Shown here piece by piece: positions 1 through 13,417 of a stretch of DNA of 64,000 nucleotides. The stretch is from positions 27,437,450-27,501,449 of the forward strand of contig NC_089867.1 of assembly GCF_036373705.1 (NCBI RefSeq), given 5' to 3'. Position numbers and translations under genes: made by a program. The number at the start of each line of letters is the position of its first letter. The stretch's first letter is position 1. The notes beneath the pieces are model-generated. The model did no database searches. It saw only the letters and a program-made list of their open reading frames with translations, and had not been told where the DNA came from. Source of the DNA: Amia ocellicauda. Lineage: Eukaryota; Chordata; Actinopteri; Amiiformes; Amiidae.

Positions 1-229
1 ATAATACGTCCTGCTCGCAAACTGCTATTTTTATTTAATTTGGCGTAGTTAGCAACATTTCACAGGCTCAGATTGACACTGACACTGCAATGTCTTAGGA
101 ACTTCACTTTATTTAGCACCAAAGCCACTGAAGTTCCTCACCGTTTGATAACAAATTAATATACCAAACAAACAAACAAAAAAGCAAAAAATTCAGATTT
201 TGTATTGGTAAGTTCTTTCTTGCTCACAG

Positions 230-560
230 AAAGTGCAGTTAATTGGCTCACCCCAGTACGCCCGCACGTCTTCTGTCACTGAGCGCTACTTCCTTGTTTT
301 CATTTCGAGCCACAGCCGCGCACTGCGTGCTGACGCCATCGCGCACGGTGCCCGGAAGCTCTGGGCAGATGTTTTTTCCCTGCAGCGTGACCCGGATGCA
401 GAAGGCTGTCAGTCGCCGGTGTTTCTGAGTTGGGGTGACCGGCTTTCCGTATTAACACACCGGAGCTCGCCCCGGCAGGGAAGGATTTGTACCCCGGCAT
501 GCGGAGCTGGAGTGCCTGAGCCGGCGAGGACCCGCGGTACGTCGGACACGGTCAATGAGC
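230..560 (+). promoter_or_regulatory. dnajc16: CpG-rich region with putative DNAJC16 first (5' UTR) exon
   Basis: This stretch is much richer in CpG than its surroundings and looks like a CpG-island promoter. A good splice donor (GCG followed by gtacgt) lies at 536/537. The first coding exon of DNAJC16 is preceded by an acceptor ending at 2543, ten bases before the ATG. That implies an upstream non-coding exon, and this donor is the best candidate I see. No transcription start can be placed from sequence. In mammals CASP9 lies head-to-head with DNAJC16, so the island could be bidirectional, but no CASP9 coding sequence is visible in the window. The promoter call is inference; CpG density and donor are seen. 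Confidence 0.5.
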
Positions 561-1030
561 TAATTGTGGCCTCTTGAGGGGAGGTACACCCCGCCTCGGC
601 TCTCGCGTACGGATACGAGCCGTATGGGGGTTCATTTTACACCTGAAGGTCACTGTGCCGCGTCTCTACTAATGGCTCTGTGCCGTGTTGTATTTTAAAG
701 CGCTGCGCTTTATTCCCAGGGCAAGGCTGCTGTGTTGCCATCAGCCACCAGTCTGAGCACCGGAGTGCGGCGCAGGCAGCCCGTGTTTGCGCCGGACAGC
801 ATCCTCTGCCCGTCCGTGTGGGATGCGCCTAGTGCGAGGCGAGGTGTGGTGGGCTTCTAGGCCACCGTACTTGTCCAGTTCCTGAGTGTAAGGAGCACAA
901 AGGTTTCAAACAGGACTGCCTTAGCATGCAACCATCTCTAGGCATTGGACGGTTCGTGTGTGCGTGTGTGTGCATGGGGCTCTTAATTAGTCTCAAGACG
1001 GTGTTGTTTATATTGTATGGTCTTCTGATT

Positions 1031-1148
1031 GCTTTGCTATAGCTTTGCCAGTGTCTGTACAGCAGTCTGTAATGTAAATTACATTAAAAATGTGTGTCCC
1101 TTGAAATACTGGTTTCAGACCTGTTCTATTAGTGCTACACTATAAATA
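1031..1148. repeat. Diverged direct repeat, copy A
   Basis: About 115 bp that reappears, at roughly 80 percent identity by eye, at 2358-2470. Shared words include tttgctatag, gtctgtacagcagtctgtaa and ttagtg.tacactat. Both copies lie in the same orientation between the putative first exon and exon 2 of DNAJC16. I do not recognise the family; it could be a local duplication or two insertions of one old element. Confidence 0.7.
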
Positions 1149-2357
1149 GCTCAGGCTCAGGAGAAAGCTGAGCCCCTGGCAGCAGAGCCCCTGGAGCACC
1201 ATCCCCGTGTCCTGGGACAGTGGATGAGCAGCACCTCTATAAAAGGGCTCTTGGGAAAGGAGGGGGTCGAGACACTTCACTGTAGAAAGTGGTGAGGAAA
1301 GGTGCTTTACCCATCATTTTGATTTGGGTTCCTCTGCCTTTAATGTTGTCATACACTTTTATGCAATGAAAAGGAAGGAAACAAAAAATAAAAGGAAATC
1401 GCAATCGTCTCCAACTCGGGTCCCGGAGCTATCTAAAATGAGTGGGAGAATTATTAAAAGTCCGTAAATGACCAGATGACTGCTCCTGGACAGCCCCTCT
1501 CCAGCAGGTGTGATAGGTTACCCTAAAAATGATCAATTGAAAGATTCAAGGACAGCCACCTGAATACCACTAAAGGACCAGAGTTCCTGAGCTGAACTTG
1601 TTTTGCTTCCTTAATTAATGACTGATGACATTAGTAATGTGCTCCCTGTCTTTAAAATGTGTTGAATTAGGATGACCTAAAACTGGATTGTGTCTCTGCA
1701 GGGCCAGGGTTTGAGATTTGAGCTGTGCTGAAAATGGGGAGACTTGAGGCAAATTGAATTTATTGTTTTGAACTCTCCTCATTCGTGTGTAGGTTGTAGA
1801 CATGGGGTGAATGAACAAACCTATATATTGTAAGTGCAAGCTCGCTTAGGCACTGCAGTCTGGGTATTTTCACAGTTTGTGATAGAGGTTTTGTGATGAC
1901 CACACTGGAAATATTTAATTTACATTCTTCAATCAAAACTGTGAAAGAAAAAACACATGTAAATGGACCTGTTATAGTTAGTCACTAAACTTAAGTTTAA
2001 CCCTTTATAGTACTTTTACTTCCCTGATTAGGGTGTATGAAGCCACTGAAAAGATTGCTAACTTTTGCCCAGATAAAATGCAATCAGAACATGTCACTGA
2101 GCTGAACCAAGTAGATTGATTGAAAGTGAAACAATGTGATGAGAAAGTTAAAGAGAAATGTGTGCTTGCCAATGCTATTCCTGGAGAACTGTCAGCCGGG
2201 CTGTTTTTAATCTACCTCTGGAAAAATGACATTGTAAATACGCTGCAGTCTGATATCTGAGGCTCGTTTCAGAGACTTATTCTCAGTCTGGGAGTGTGTG
2301 ATCAACCCAACAAGCTACATTTTGTCTGATTTGCATTTTATGCAAACTTGGTAGCAG

Positions 2358-2470
2358 TTGTTTGCTATAGATTTGCCCGTGTCTGTACAGCAGTCTGTAA
2401 ATGGCTATTAAAATGTGCATCCCTTCAAAGACCGGTTTCTGACCAGTTCCTATTAGTGGTACACTATTAA
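2358..2470. repeat. Diverged direct repeat, copy B
   Basis: Second copy of the repeat at 1031-1148, same orientation, about 1.3 kb downstream, ending less than 100 bp before the first DNAJC16 coding exon. It differs by scattered substitutions and small indels. Confidence 0.7.
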
Positions 2471-2553
2471 CATCACAGGCTTTGAACTGGAAACAGTGCA
2501 CTTGGAGGGAATCCACTAACCCCACTCTTACGTGCGTTCCCAGCTGAAAGAAG

Positions 2554-5500
2554 ATGACGCGATTAGCAAGAGTGTCACTGGTGCTGCCGTTGACCGGGGC
2601 GCTCTACCTGCTGCTGTTGAACAGTCCAGTGGAGCCTGCCGCCGAGTTCGACCCTTACAAAGTCTTGGGCGTCACGAAGAAGGCCAGCCAGGCAGAGATC
2701 AAGAAGGTCTACAAACGGCTGGCGAGGGAATGGTGAGCGAGAGGTCATTCCTGGATTCAGATTAGAACTTATTTTCTTAACCTAGGGTCTCCGATTCCGG
2801 GTCTTCTGTTTGCCTTCCAACCAATCTCTTAATTGCTTAGAATGTTTTCAAAAACACCCTATTTGAGGTGTCTTGTTACCAAGATGTTGATCTGGGCTGT
2901 CTGTCCCATTTCCTAAGTAAACGGTTGGTCTCTTAGATCAATTGACACAGATGGTTATTGATTCAAGCACTCCCATGAAAACAGAAACATGATAAAGATA
3001 AATGTTAATTCCACGTCTACACTTGGGCACTGTAGCAGCTCACCTTTGCTGTGACCCATCACATGGCATAGGCTAAAGGTGGTTTCCCTGTCCCAAATTA
3101 TCATTTTAATGCCTGGAATAAGGAAAGTCTGGGGAACAAATCGATGAGTTGAGAGGCTTGTTTATCCTGCTGGAAATGCTAGCTTACCACAGTAGGTTTC
3201 TGGCAGCACTAAGACACTAAATAATCACAGCAGCACTTGTTCAGTCACACTTGGACTTCGTCCCCCGGCCCCACGGGTTATTCTGAATGAAACCAGTGCA
3301 AACCAGAGACGGTGTGCTACTTGACCACGGACTGGGCTCTCCAGCATGTCTGTGTATGAAATAAGTGCCAGGGCTTGTGTTTATCATTTAATTCAAAAAG
3401 AAAGACACATAATAATAAAAAATAAAAAAGTCTCCCTTTGCAGTACTTTGAACGCTTAGATGGTAGATCCAAGTGAGCATCTAATTGACAACGGTTTGTA
3501 ACGAGTATCCAGACATGAGCCCAGTCTATTATACTTTAAGACGACTGACACTAGATACGGGATGGGAGCATTATGTTGTTTGTGCTTCTTTTTTAGGCAT
3601 CCTGATAAGAACAAGAACCCGGAGGCAGAGGACACATTTATTAAAATCACAAAGTCTTACGAGGTAAGCCCCGGTTACCTCTGCGGTCTACAGCACCATT
3701 AATGTAATAACCCCCCCCCCCCAAAGAGCCAGACTAAAGCTCTGGCCCGTGGCAGCTACCCGGTCCTGGAGATCATTAGGCAGAGTTTTCTTTTTCATAT
3801 TCTGTTAAATGTCTCTTCAGCTGAGTCTATTTCATGTATTTAAAGAGATGGTGTAAATGGTGTTTCCATCTACCTAGAAATATGAATAATAACAGGACAG
3901 GACTGGTTGTTTGGGTGTCTGTTGCGCAAGTGTGATTGTTACCCTCACGCCCTCCCAGATCCTGTCCAATGAGGACAAGAGAGCCAACTACGACCGCTAT
4001 GGGCAGACGGACGAGAGCCAGCTGTACTCGCAGCAGCAGCAGCAGCGGCACCACTTCCAGGACAGCTTCTACTTCGACGAGTCCTTCTTCCACTTCTCCT
4101 TCAACAAGGGCAGCCGGGACTTCGCCGACAGCAAGTACATGCTGCACTACGCGCAGTATGTCAACGACGTCGTGCCTGACAGCTTCCGGCGGCCCTACCT
4201 CATCAAGATCACCTCGGACTGGTGCTTCAACTGCATCCACATCGAGCCCGTGTGGAAGGAGACGGTGCAGGAGCTGGAGCCGCTGGGTGAGAGAACGGCC
4301 CTCCTTGGAGGAGCAAAGCAAGGCCTTCAGGAGAGGCGGGTTGTGCTGCTGTAGGTCAGATCTGCGGGTTCAAAGAGAGACGGAAGACGAACGCATTGCT
4401 CTCGTGTTCATGGCTCTCCTGCTGACTCGTATTTGCCTCCTGTACGCAGGTGTGGGGATCGGCGTGGTGGACGTGAGCTACGAGCAGCGCCTGGCCAACC
4501 ACCTAGGGGCCCACCGCACCCCCTCCATCCTGGGACTCATCAACGGGAAAGTCACCTTCTTCCACTACGCCGTGATCAGGGAACACCTGAGGCAGTTTGT
4601 GGAGAACTTGCTCCCGCAGAGGCTGGTGGAGAAGGTACGTACTTCAGGGAGATGGGGAAAACTCGCTTTTTTTAACTCTGATCTAAAGCAGTGGACAGGA
4701 TCTCGCTAGGAGATCTGCCTGGAGTCTCGGTTCATATGTTTTGCCCGTATCACTGCCTGTCAGTCTTTTAGTAAGAGATATCCAAAGGTACAAAAGCATC
4801 CTTTCCTTTAACAGTTATAATGTTTGAACCCCTGTGTTTAGGTGACGGATAAAAATAACCTGCAGTTCCTGAACGGCTGGCGTGACGAGAACAAGCCCCA
4901 TGTCCTGCTGTTTGACCAAGTGCCTGTGGTTCCTTTCTTGTACAAGGTCAGTGACTCGGGCGATGATCACATGTGAGCAAAGGCCCGGCTGGGTAAGCGG
5001 TGGTTCAGGCCCAACTCTCTGCATAGGAACATAAGAAAGTGTCCAATCAAGAGGAGGCCATTCGCCCCATCGTGCTCGTTTGGTGTCCATTAATAACTGA
5101 GTGATCCAAGGATCCTATCCAGTCTGATTTTGAATGTTCCCAAATTGTCTCTTCAGCCACATCGCTGGGGAGTTTGTTCAGATTGTGAAGCCTCTCTGTG
5201 TGAAGAAGGGTCTCCTGTTTTCTGTCTTGAATGCCTTGAAGCCCAATTTCCATTTGTGTCCCCGGGTGTGTGTGTCCCTGCTGATCTGGAAAAGCTCCTC
5301 TGGTTTGATGTGGTTGATGCCTTTCATGATTTTGAAGACTTGGATCAAGTCCCCATGTAGTCTCCTCTGTTCCAGGGTGAAAAGGTTCAGTTCCTCAGTC
5401 TCTCAGTAGGACATTCCCTTCAGACCTGGAATAAGTCTGGTTGCTCTCCTCTGAACTGCCTCTAGAGCAGCGATATCTTTCTTGAAGTGTGGAGCCCAGA

Positions 5501-8500
5501 ACTGTCCACAGTATCCAGATGAGCTCTAACTAGTGCATTGTACAGTCTGAACATCACTGCCCTTTTTTTAAATTCTACACTTTTGACAATATACCCTAGC
5601 ATTGTGTTTGCCATTTTCATTGCTTCCCCACACTGTTTGGATGGAGAAAGTGAGGAGTCCACGTAGACTCCTAGGTCTTTCTCATCTAGTTACTTCATCT
5701 AGTTCTGTTCCTCCCATAGTGTCATTATAGTGGACATTTTTGTTTCCTGCATGTAATACCTTGCACTTGTACCTTTGAATAGCCTGTGCTGTCGAGATTA
5801 TCTGCTGAGCCACCTATTTTAGTATCATCTGCAAATTTGACAAGTTGGCTAACTATCCCAGAGTCCAGATCATTAATATAGATCAGAAAAAGCATGGTTA
5901 TGCCATCTGTCCAGCAACGTCAGCTGAAACTGATCTGATAAATCCATGAGTATTTAAAGCATCCAAAACGTCAGTAAAGTCATTGATTTTCTTCAGCAGA
6001 TGTGTTATTGATAATTAGTTGGTCATGTGGCGTGCATGACTGGGGCCTCCTAGTTTAAGATTGAGATGCATTTGTCTAATGAAGGAATGTAAGAAATGGA
6101 GGAATACATTAACGTGAGAATATAGGCTGAAGGCTGAAGGCTGAAAACGGGGGCATTAGTTGACCCTCTTCTGTCTGATGTCTTCTGACCTACAGCTCAC
6201 CGCATTCACCTACAAAGACTACATCCGCTTCGGCTACGTAGACCGGGGTCTTTCCGAGACCGAGAACCTGGTGAAACAGTTCAACATCAACACCTACGCC
6301 CCCACCATGCTCATCTTCAAGGAGAACACAGACAAGCCGGCGGATATCATCCAGGTAGGCCTACCTCCGCCATTCCCATTGGTTTCTAATGATTTTTCCT
6401 TTTCTGTTAGTCATTCGGGGGCGTATCTGCGAAATCAGTCTTGGCTTTTCAAATAAAGATTTCAAAACTTGACCGGTCTCCCCGTCTGGGCTGTGACTTT
6501 TGCTTTCAGGCGAGAGGAATGAAGAAGCAGATCATCGACGAGTTCGTTTCCAACAACAAGTTCCTCCTGGTCCCCCGGCTGGTCAACCAGAAGCTGTTTG
6601 ATGAGCTCTGCCCGGTGAAGCAGTTCCACCGCAGGAGAAAGTAAGAGTCGATGCGTCCCGGTTTGTTTTGTAGCTCACGATCAGCGCCTACAAGGCAGCC
6701 ACTGGGTCAGTCGCTGGGGGTTGTGGTTTTGAAATCGAGTGTCTCGCACTGTGTCCCAGGTACTGCATCCTGCTGATCACCGGCGAGGACGAGTCCCTCG
6801 CCAGCAGCTACGACGAGTTCGTCTCCGTCGCGGCGTCCAACACCAAGGACGTCCTGCGCTTCGCCTACGTGTACCAGAAGCAGCAGCAGCCCTTGTGCGA
6901 CACCCTGCTGAAGAACCAGGAGAGCAGCCCCTCGCAGGTGAGCGCCGGGGGGGGGCATCCTGAGGTCACGGGGGGCGCCGGCGATCCACAGGGTCTCTGT
7001 CCAGTAGGTGATGAATTCAATACAGGCCGTGTGACCGTAGTCCAGGAGATCCCGGAGCTGTTCTACTCTATTTATAGGTGTAAACCAAGTGAGCTCGATT
7101 GTTTGTTGTTTTTCTGGCACATCCTGCTGTTTTATGAACATCCTTGGTCAACTGGCCATATCTACCTTCCTCACACTGGGATTGTTTTTTATTATTATTA
7201 TTATTTGTATTTCTTGGCAGACGCCCTTATCCAGGACGACTTACAACATAAGTGCAAAACAAAGTGCAAAAATACAGTTCAATAAAGGCATCAATCATTA
7301 CAAATTAAATTTACGTAAAACATAGCAATTCAAAAATAATACATTTTACAACTTCCAATTTACAATTTACACAGGCAAGTACTGTAAGTGAGGTCCTACA
7401 TCCTGGATGGTAAAAGCTAAGTGCTGACAAGATGTAGGGATGTAGGGTCACAGTCACAGTTTTCTACCCATGAGCCTTTGCTTGGCTCTACTGCTGGTGA
7501 TGCTCTCAGGGTAGAAACACTAGGGGTGGGACCTGATCGATCTATTTGTCTGCATTCGCGCACTTGTTTGGCCGTGGGAAACCCTGCCCTGCATTGCGAT
7601 TCACAGGAATCTCAGACTGAGCATGTGCAGTGACGGCAGCTGAACCGCTTCTGTGGGCCTGTTTCCCTCCTCAGGTTGTAATCCTGGAGAGGCGCAGCAA
7701 CAATGGCAAGGCCCAGTACAAGCCAGTAGGGGGGGGCTGGAACGGCAGTGAGGAGGACAAGTCCAGACTGATGGAGCAGCTGGAGCTGCTGCAGAGAGAC
7801 CCATCCATCCTCAGCCATGACGCCGTGCTGCCCGAGCTGAACAACGAGTTTGCGTCGGTGAGAGAGTCCTCCATCACTGAGCCATCGTCCATGTGAAATA
7901 ATCCTGGATATCCGCAAAGCAGTAGAAAGCTCAGCTGAGGAGTAGGAACCTCAATTAAGAACACTAATTGTCAGTGGAAGGGAGCTGAGTTTAGACGGCA
8001 GATTCTTTTTTGCACAATAATTCACCACCAGCTTCCTTCCTTTGCAGATGTTTCTTATCCAGTGGATGTATTCGGCCTACGATTATCTCTCCCAGATTGG
8101 CGATGATCTTCTGCATAACAACTGGTACGTGATTCAATACGCGTCTCGTGGCCTGGCTGTCCTAATGAACGGGTGCTTAACGCACCCGGTTGACCCTTTG
8201 GTGATTCGTATAATTCACACCGACAACCGAGTGCATTAGAGAATGCTGTGGTTTACAGGAATAAAGATATTGAAGTTTATTGAAATATTGAAGTTTTGTC
8301 AAATTATTCAGGTTCATTAACTCTTAAATGGTCTTTAATACATTTGATACCTGTGCTATTGTGTGTAATGTGTGCGTTTGTGTACGTTATGTTTCTTTCA
8401 GTACCCTATTATGGCTGGTTGTGTTTGATCAGATTAATTAATTAATGGCGCTACTTGATAAACTGTATAAACTGTGAAAACCGAGATGTCAGTCATATCG

Positions 8501-10251
8501 AATGTAGTGCAGAGAGTAGTGGGTGTGCTGCCACCCTCGGGTGTCTCTGGTAGTCTGTGATATCGATCTTACGTGGTCGTCGACATGGCCTCTTCCAAAT
8601 GAAAGCGGGGAAGGTGAGCTTCCTGACTGATGTGAACGTGTCCCTGGAGTCTCAAGGGCTGTGCTGTGTTTCCACAGGCGCGAGATGATGCCCCTCCTGT
8701 CGCTCATATTCTCCGCCCTATTCATCTTGTTCGGCACCGTGATCATCCAGGCTTTCAGGTAAGAACGAGAGCTTTATTGTGACAACTGCGTCCAAGTGTT
8801 GCACCTTAATTAACCGTCATTTGACCATCGATTTGTGTATTTATTGCCCTCCAGCGACTCGAGTGAAGACAAGCAACCGAAGCCCAAAGCAAAAGACAAC
8901 GCGCAGAAGACTGACGGGGGGTCTCCGAGCAGCACCAGCCAATCCAGGCAAGACCTGCACCAGTTCACTTCAGGCTGCCGCAGCGACAGGCTGGCCGGAG
9001 AGGTCCGCCCGTGTCCGAGACCCACCGAGACGCTGCTTCCACCTGAAGCCAGTCTCTCTCTCTCTCGGACACGTGGCCAAAGGGCTTGTTTTCATTTGTC
9101 AGGCTTTTAATCGGCAGTTAATGCTGTTAAACCTTGAAATGGAGACGTTGCCGTTCAGCTTTGCTATCATAAACAAGTGGCTCTTTAAACCGACGGGTGT
9201 GATTGAGGGAGACTAGCAGGTCTGAACATGCCTGTCGTGGAGCGCAGTCGTGTGTGTCGGTGAAATTTATTTCAAATGGAGGATACTGTCCATGATCGTT
9301 ATCGCAAGGATTCATTCTGATCTGTGTCAGAGAAAGTGTTTCATGGATTTGAAACGTGTTTTGTTTGCATGACGATCTGATTGAAGTTGCACTGTGCAAT
9401 GTTGAGTTGTGTGTATGTTTAATGCACTAGTGGAATACGTGTGTGTTTTCATGTTCCGCGCTTCGAGAAACGTATTCGTGCATTTGAACACTTGGGTGTG
9501 ACTGTAAAACGCTGACTGCTCTTCTCTACACTTTGCTCATTTGCAGTCGGCCACCGAAGAAGAGCTTCGTGGAAGTGACCGAGCTGACGGACATCACGTA
9601 CACCAGCAACCTGGTCCGGCTGCGGCCCGGACACATCAACGTGGTGCTGGTGCTCACCGACGCCTCCAAGAACGTGCTGCTCAGCAAGTTTGCCAAGGAG
9701 GTGTACTCCTTCACCGGGTGAGTGGAGCTGCACACGCTGCTGGCGCACAGTCCCAGCGCAGTGAGGTGACCAGCACGCATGCCATGCGTCTCCACCTGTA
9801 ACGGTACATGAGTGTGTGTCTGCCTGTCGCCCCCAGGACCCTGACGCTGCACTTCTCCTTCCTGAACGTGGACAAGCACAGCGAGTGGATGGACGCCCTG
9901 CTGCAGTCGGCCCCCGAGGCGCTGCGCGTGGACAGCGACGAGGACGACGGCTCGCAGCGGCTGGACTACACCGGCTATGTGCTGGCGCTCAACGGCCACA
10001 AGAAGTACTTCTGCCTCTTCAAGCCCGTCTACACCGGCGACGACCTGGACGGCGGCAAGTCCTCGGAGGACGAGGGCCGGCCCCGATCGGGCTCCAAACA
10101 CGCCCCGCACTCGCGCTCTGGGGCCACCCTGCACATCCACCACAAGCTCGACCGGCTGGGCCTATGGATGGAGCGGCTCATGGAGGGAACGCTGCCCCGG
10201 TTCTACATCCCCGCCTGGCCGGGCCTGGAGAAGATCACAGCCGCCAAATAG
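2554..10251 (+). CDS. dnajc16: DnaJ homolog subfamily C member 16
   Basis: Complete gene. Coding exons: 2554-2732, 3597-3663, 3959-4286, 4450-4634, 4842-4946, 6196-6354, 6510-6640, 6760-6937, 7675-7857, 8048-8124, 8678-8758, 8855-8947, 9547-9717, 9837-10251. They join in phase to 783 codons, close to the roughly 782 of mammals. Order of parts: hydrophobic N-terminal signal (residues about 5-23); J domain (about 32-92) with HPD at 61-63 split by the first intron; Gln run; thioredoxin-like domain with Cys-Phe-Asn-Cys at 171-174; long middle region; one membrane segment (about 534-557); conserved C-terminal domain ending [16 protein letters not shown]. The family is an ER membrane J protein linked to regulation of autophagosome size. 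The exon 12 donor is GC rather than GT (8948-8949), and only this site keeps the phase. Introns carry CR1 and L2 fragments. Confidence 0.96.
5024..5896 (-). mobile_element. CR1-type LINE, 5'-truncated 3' fragment
   Basis: The fragment lies in the DNAJC16 intron between exons 5 and 6, antisense to the gene. On the minus strand it encodes scraps of the same reverse-transcriptase C-terminal region as the copy at 49.8-51.2 kb, including the [13 protein letters not shown] segment, then the block ending just before cactttcttatgttcctatg. That repeat-like 3' tail is a CR1 feature. Stops and frameshifts throughout; dead copy. Confidence 0.85.
7182..7460 (-). mobile_element. L2-type LINE 3' end fragment
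   Basis: This sits in DNAJC16 intron 8. An (ATT)n run is followed by the sequence ttcttggcagacgccctta, which is the reverse complement of the L2-like tail (aagggcgtctgccaagaa) also seen at 13.4 and 37.2 kb. Further matching sequence extends to about 7460. Only the 3' UTR remains. Confidence 0.75.
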
Positions 10252-12612
10252 CGAGGGCACTGACCTCGCCGGGAGCGGTTTGTCCGTCTGGGATAGAGAG
10301 GCAAAGCCGCGATGCCGCTGTCTTTTTGAGGGGGGTTCCAATCGCAGGACTCCCTGGACTAGAGAGACGGGTTCAGAGCGTCGCGAGACCGCCCCCCCGG
10401 ACTCTGGGCTTTATTTCACCCCTTTACTTGCCTGACCGATCCTGTAGTTAAACCCATAAGGTTTCTGCTCAAACCCTTTTAGTTCTCAGCTGCCAGAGTG
10501 GAGTAATCGAGTCCCTGGGATGTTTATAGGAGTCCAGACCCCTGGAGCCTCACAGGGGTGTGACGCCAGAACGGCCAGCGACTGGTGGACCGTTTCAGAG
10601 CTGTAGTGCACCCCAGCCCCCCCGAGGTCCCTGCCGCTCACTGTACAGACCACCCCTCTGTCCGCTGGGCCACAGCAGTCTGCCTGCAGCTTCTTGCACC
10701 AGGTTTTAAAGTGTGTCGACATTCGTCTCTTAGACGCTCCGTGCTTCTGGGAGGGAGTTCCCCTCGTTCCATGTATTTAAGAATTTAAGATAAGTCATGA
10801 GTTCTGGTTTTCTTCATTATTAGTGCTGTTGCCGTGTTTACTCATTTACATACCAGGCCACTGCAGGGTCTCTCTGTCTCTCCATCTCTCACTTAGCTGG
10901 GATCGTTCTCTCTGGGAGTTACATGAGCTGTACTAGCAGGACCAAAAATGCAATTTCATTGGCTTTAAACAACACTAAGCTCTGTAAAATAACCAAAACA
11001 AATGCCAGAATAATTAGGGGGGAAATGGCATCAGATTTGGGGTCAGATATTGACTGTTGCTCCAGTTGCCATTTTCCTTTGTAGTTTTATAGATTAAGTT
11101 GATTAAGACCAGTGAGTCAATAACATGAAAAAACAGGACGGCAAACCCTGGCATTTGTGTTTTTAGTGGGGTTAGACGTTTTAATAAGATGCTGAGAAGC
11201 ACAAAGTAAGAGATGCAGAGTTATGGTTATTTTATGGTTTAGTGTAACCATTAGTTGCTGAATTTTAAGAAATATGTATTTAACCTTTTAACACTAAACT
11301 TCACAAGATGTACATATTCAGTTTGTATTTTTCCAGATACAGTAGCAGGCTTATTTTAATATGTGTATCTGTGTTGTTGATACACTTGAGTCAAAGCCAT
11401 GTTAGTCAAAAGATACTGGTTGCTTATAAAACGAGTAAATCGTAGAAGCGAAGTCGAAGTCCCGTCGTCAGCCCCGGTCCCTTCAGAGCACGTCACTAAA
11501 GCGTTCATGTGAAATTCCCCGCGCAGACCGTACCGGCCAGACTGCTGCTTCTGCGATGCTGTGGTGACAGGCATGTGTCTGCTTTACTTTCACCGCACTT
11601 AACATGACTTTATTGTGCTGGCGGTTTGGGTGTTTATTTTGACTTGCGGGAAAGAGCCGTCGTTTTCATTCCCGCGCTTCCTCTTCGGCACGTCCCGGAT
11701 TCTCCGCTGGCGTTCTGTTGTGACGGTCAGTCTGATGTTCCCTCCCTCCGCATGACATACATGGCAGGCCTCCAGTGTCCGAACCCCCCCAGTGCTGTCC
11801 TGTAGTCTTTCAGTTCCCTCTGTGGTCGGGGCGTGGCTCCTGAGAACCAGTTGTGCGATGTACATAGTCACTTATAACACAATCGAAAGGGACCTATTTA
11901 ATGGTATCTTTTAACACTACAGGGGGGCACTTCCCCAGGGTATGAAATGTATATAACCAGTGGCACTGAGTTGTGTACCATGAATCTGGGGAAAGGACGC
12001 AGGGTTGTGCTGTGGCTTCAGATCGGCAGCACAGCCACTGACGCGGTGAAGCCACTGTCCCAGATACTTCACGTTAGTCTTCTCCCGCTGTGTCCTAGCT
12101 GGAGCTTGAAATAGATGTATGGATGCTGAGGGCTGGCAGTGAGATGCCACCGCTGTCTTGGTATCCTTGACCCCCAAGTCTCTGACTGCTCTGAAATGCT
12201 GTTCGTTGTGTGTTTGAGTAGACGCCCCCCCAGCGGTCACCACTGCAGAAGCGACCTGAAGCACTTGGGTTCCCATTCCCTCTGATCTGCAAACGCTAAA
12301 CCCCATTGAGACCTCTGAGCTCCTGTGTGCCCGATGCCAAACCGCCAGAGAACACTATCCGCCTGCGAGAGCCACGAACCCCGTCTGCCCACCGCCGCTG
12401 GGCTTAATTCGTGGCTTGTGGGACTGAGTGAATCAGCCTAATACCTATAACTCTTGCTTTACAGAGATCATACAAGTAACAATGTGTAGAACCTAGTTTT
12501 TTTTTGTATAATGTTATTTAAGTTGTACATACAAACTGTATATAAATAGGCTGTGCTGTGATTTATATTCATGAATGTTCTCTATCTATAATAAAGTGGA
12601 TTTTTAAAACAA
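10252..12612 (+). other. dnajc16: DNAJC16 3' UTR with polyadenylation signal
   Basis: About 2.3 kb follows the stop codon without any other recognisable gene. A canonical AATAAA lies at 12590-12595, preceded by an AT-rich stretch with several TGTA words, and is the first strong signal after the stop. The 3' end near 12.61 kb is inferred from this signal only. Confidence 0.6.
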
Positions 12613-13417
12613 ATGTCTTTGGTACAGGGTGGTCATTGTGAACTGCTGACATTTCGAGCCTTCGTTAGTGTCTCATAAAACCAGGAGGTGAATCCCAAGA
12701 GCCGCTATATAATGTTAGTTTCTGTACCTGTTGACCATACAGTTATCATATCTGCTGTAGAGAAGATATTGTGGAAATGAAAAGATAGGAACACATTTCC
12801 ATCGCACCCTCGTTCACCAAATGATTTCCATGAAAATTTGATTCACTAACGTTGAGTGATTGATCACAATTCCGTCCTCTCTTTCATCTTGTCTGCTAAT
12901 TGCACTCGACACAGTGTGTAACGTGCAGAACGGAGCTGCACCTGTTCAGTGAAGTATTGTACTGTGCCGTGTGGTTCCTGTAGCATTCAACATTGCAAAG
13001 AAAAACAAAAATGGAATGGAAAATCACTAACCAATCTTGTCAGTGAAATGTGTGTGAAGACCGAGATCTTCCTGGTTCGAAGAATCTGGACCTCCATCGG
13101 ATCGGATGTGTGGCTCAACACCTCCGTTGCTGTAATGGCTTGAAATCGAAATCTAGCTTTCTCTGCGTAAAATGCATAGTTAAACCTCGCAACAGTAAAC
13201 GGACAATTACTTTGACGTAATAATGTATAAAAAGACTAAACGTACAGCAATCGGTTGAATCTTTTAATTAGTCTGCAATATTTTTCTTTGTTGGGGGGGA
13301 ATATTTATTTAACATTAAAACAATTACCTAACCATTGAACTGCTGCTAAGCTGGATATGAGATGCTACAAGTCCCACAAAGAATAATACAATTTGCATCC
13401 AAAGTTGAGAACAATAT
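12613..13417. other. Intergenic, nothing recognised
   Basis: No exon, RNA gene or repeat family recognised between the DNAJC16 polyadenylation signal and the L2 tail. Confidence 0.5.

Noticed and set aside
1-240. Possible CASP9 exon at the left edge, expected from mammalian synteny
   Set aside because: No caspase-like coding sequence can be read on either strand in the first kilobase.
9526-10143. 205-codon antisense open frame
   Set aside because: It is the complement of DNAJC16 exons 13-14, which are GC-rich and have phase-checked splice sites.
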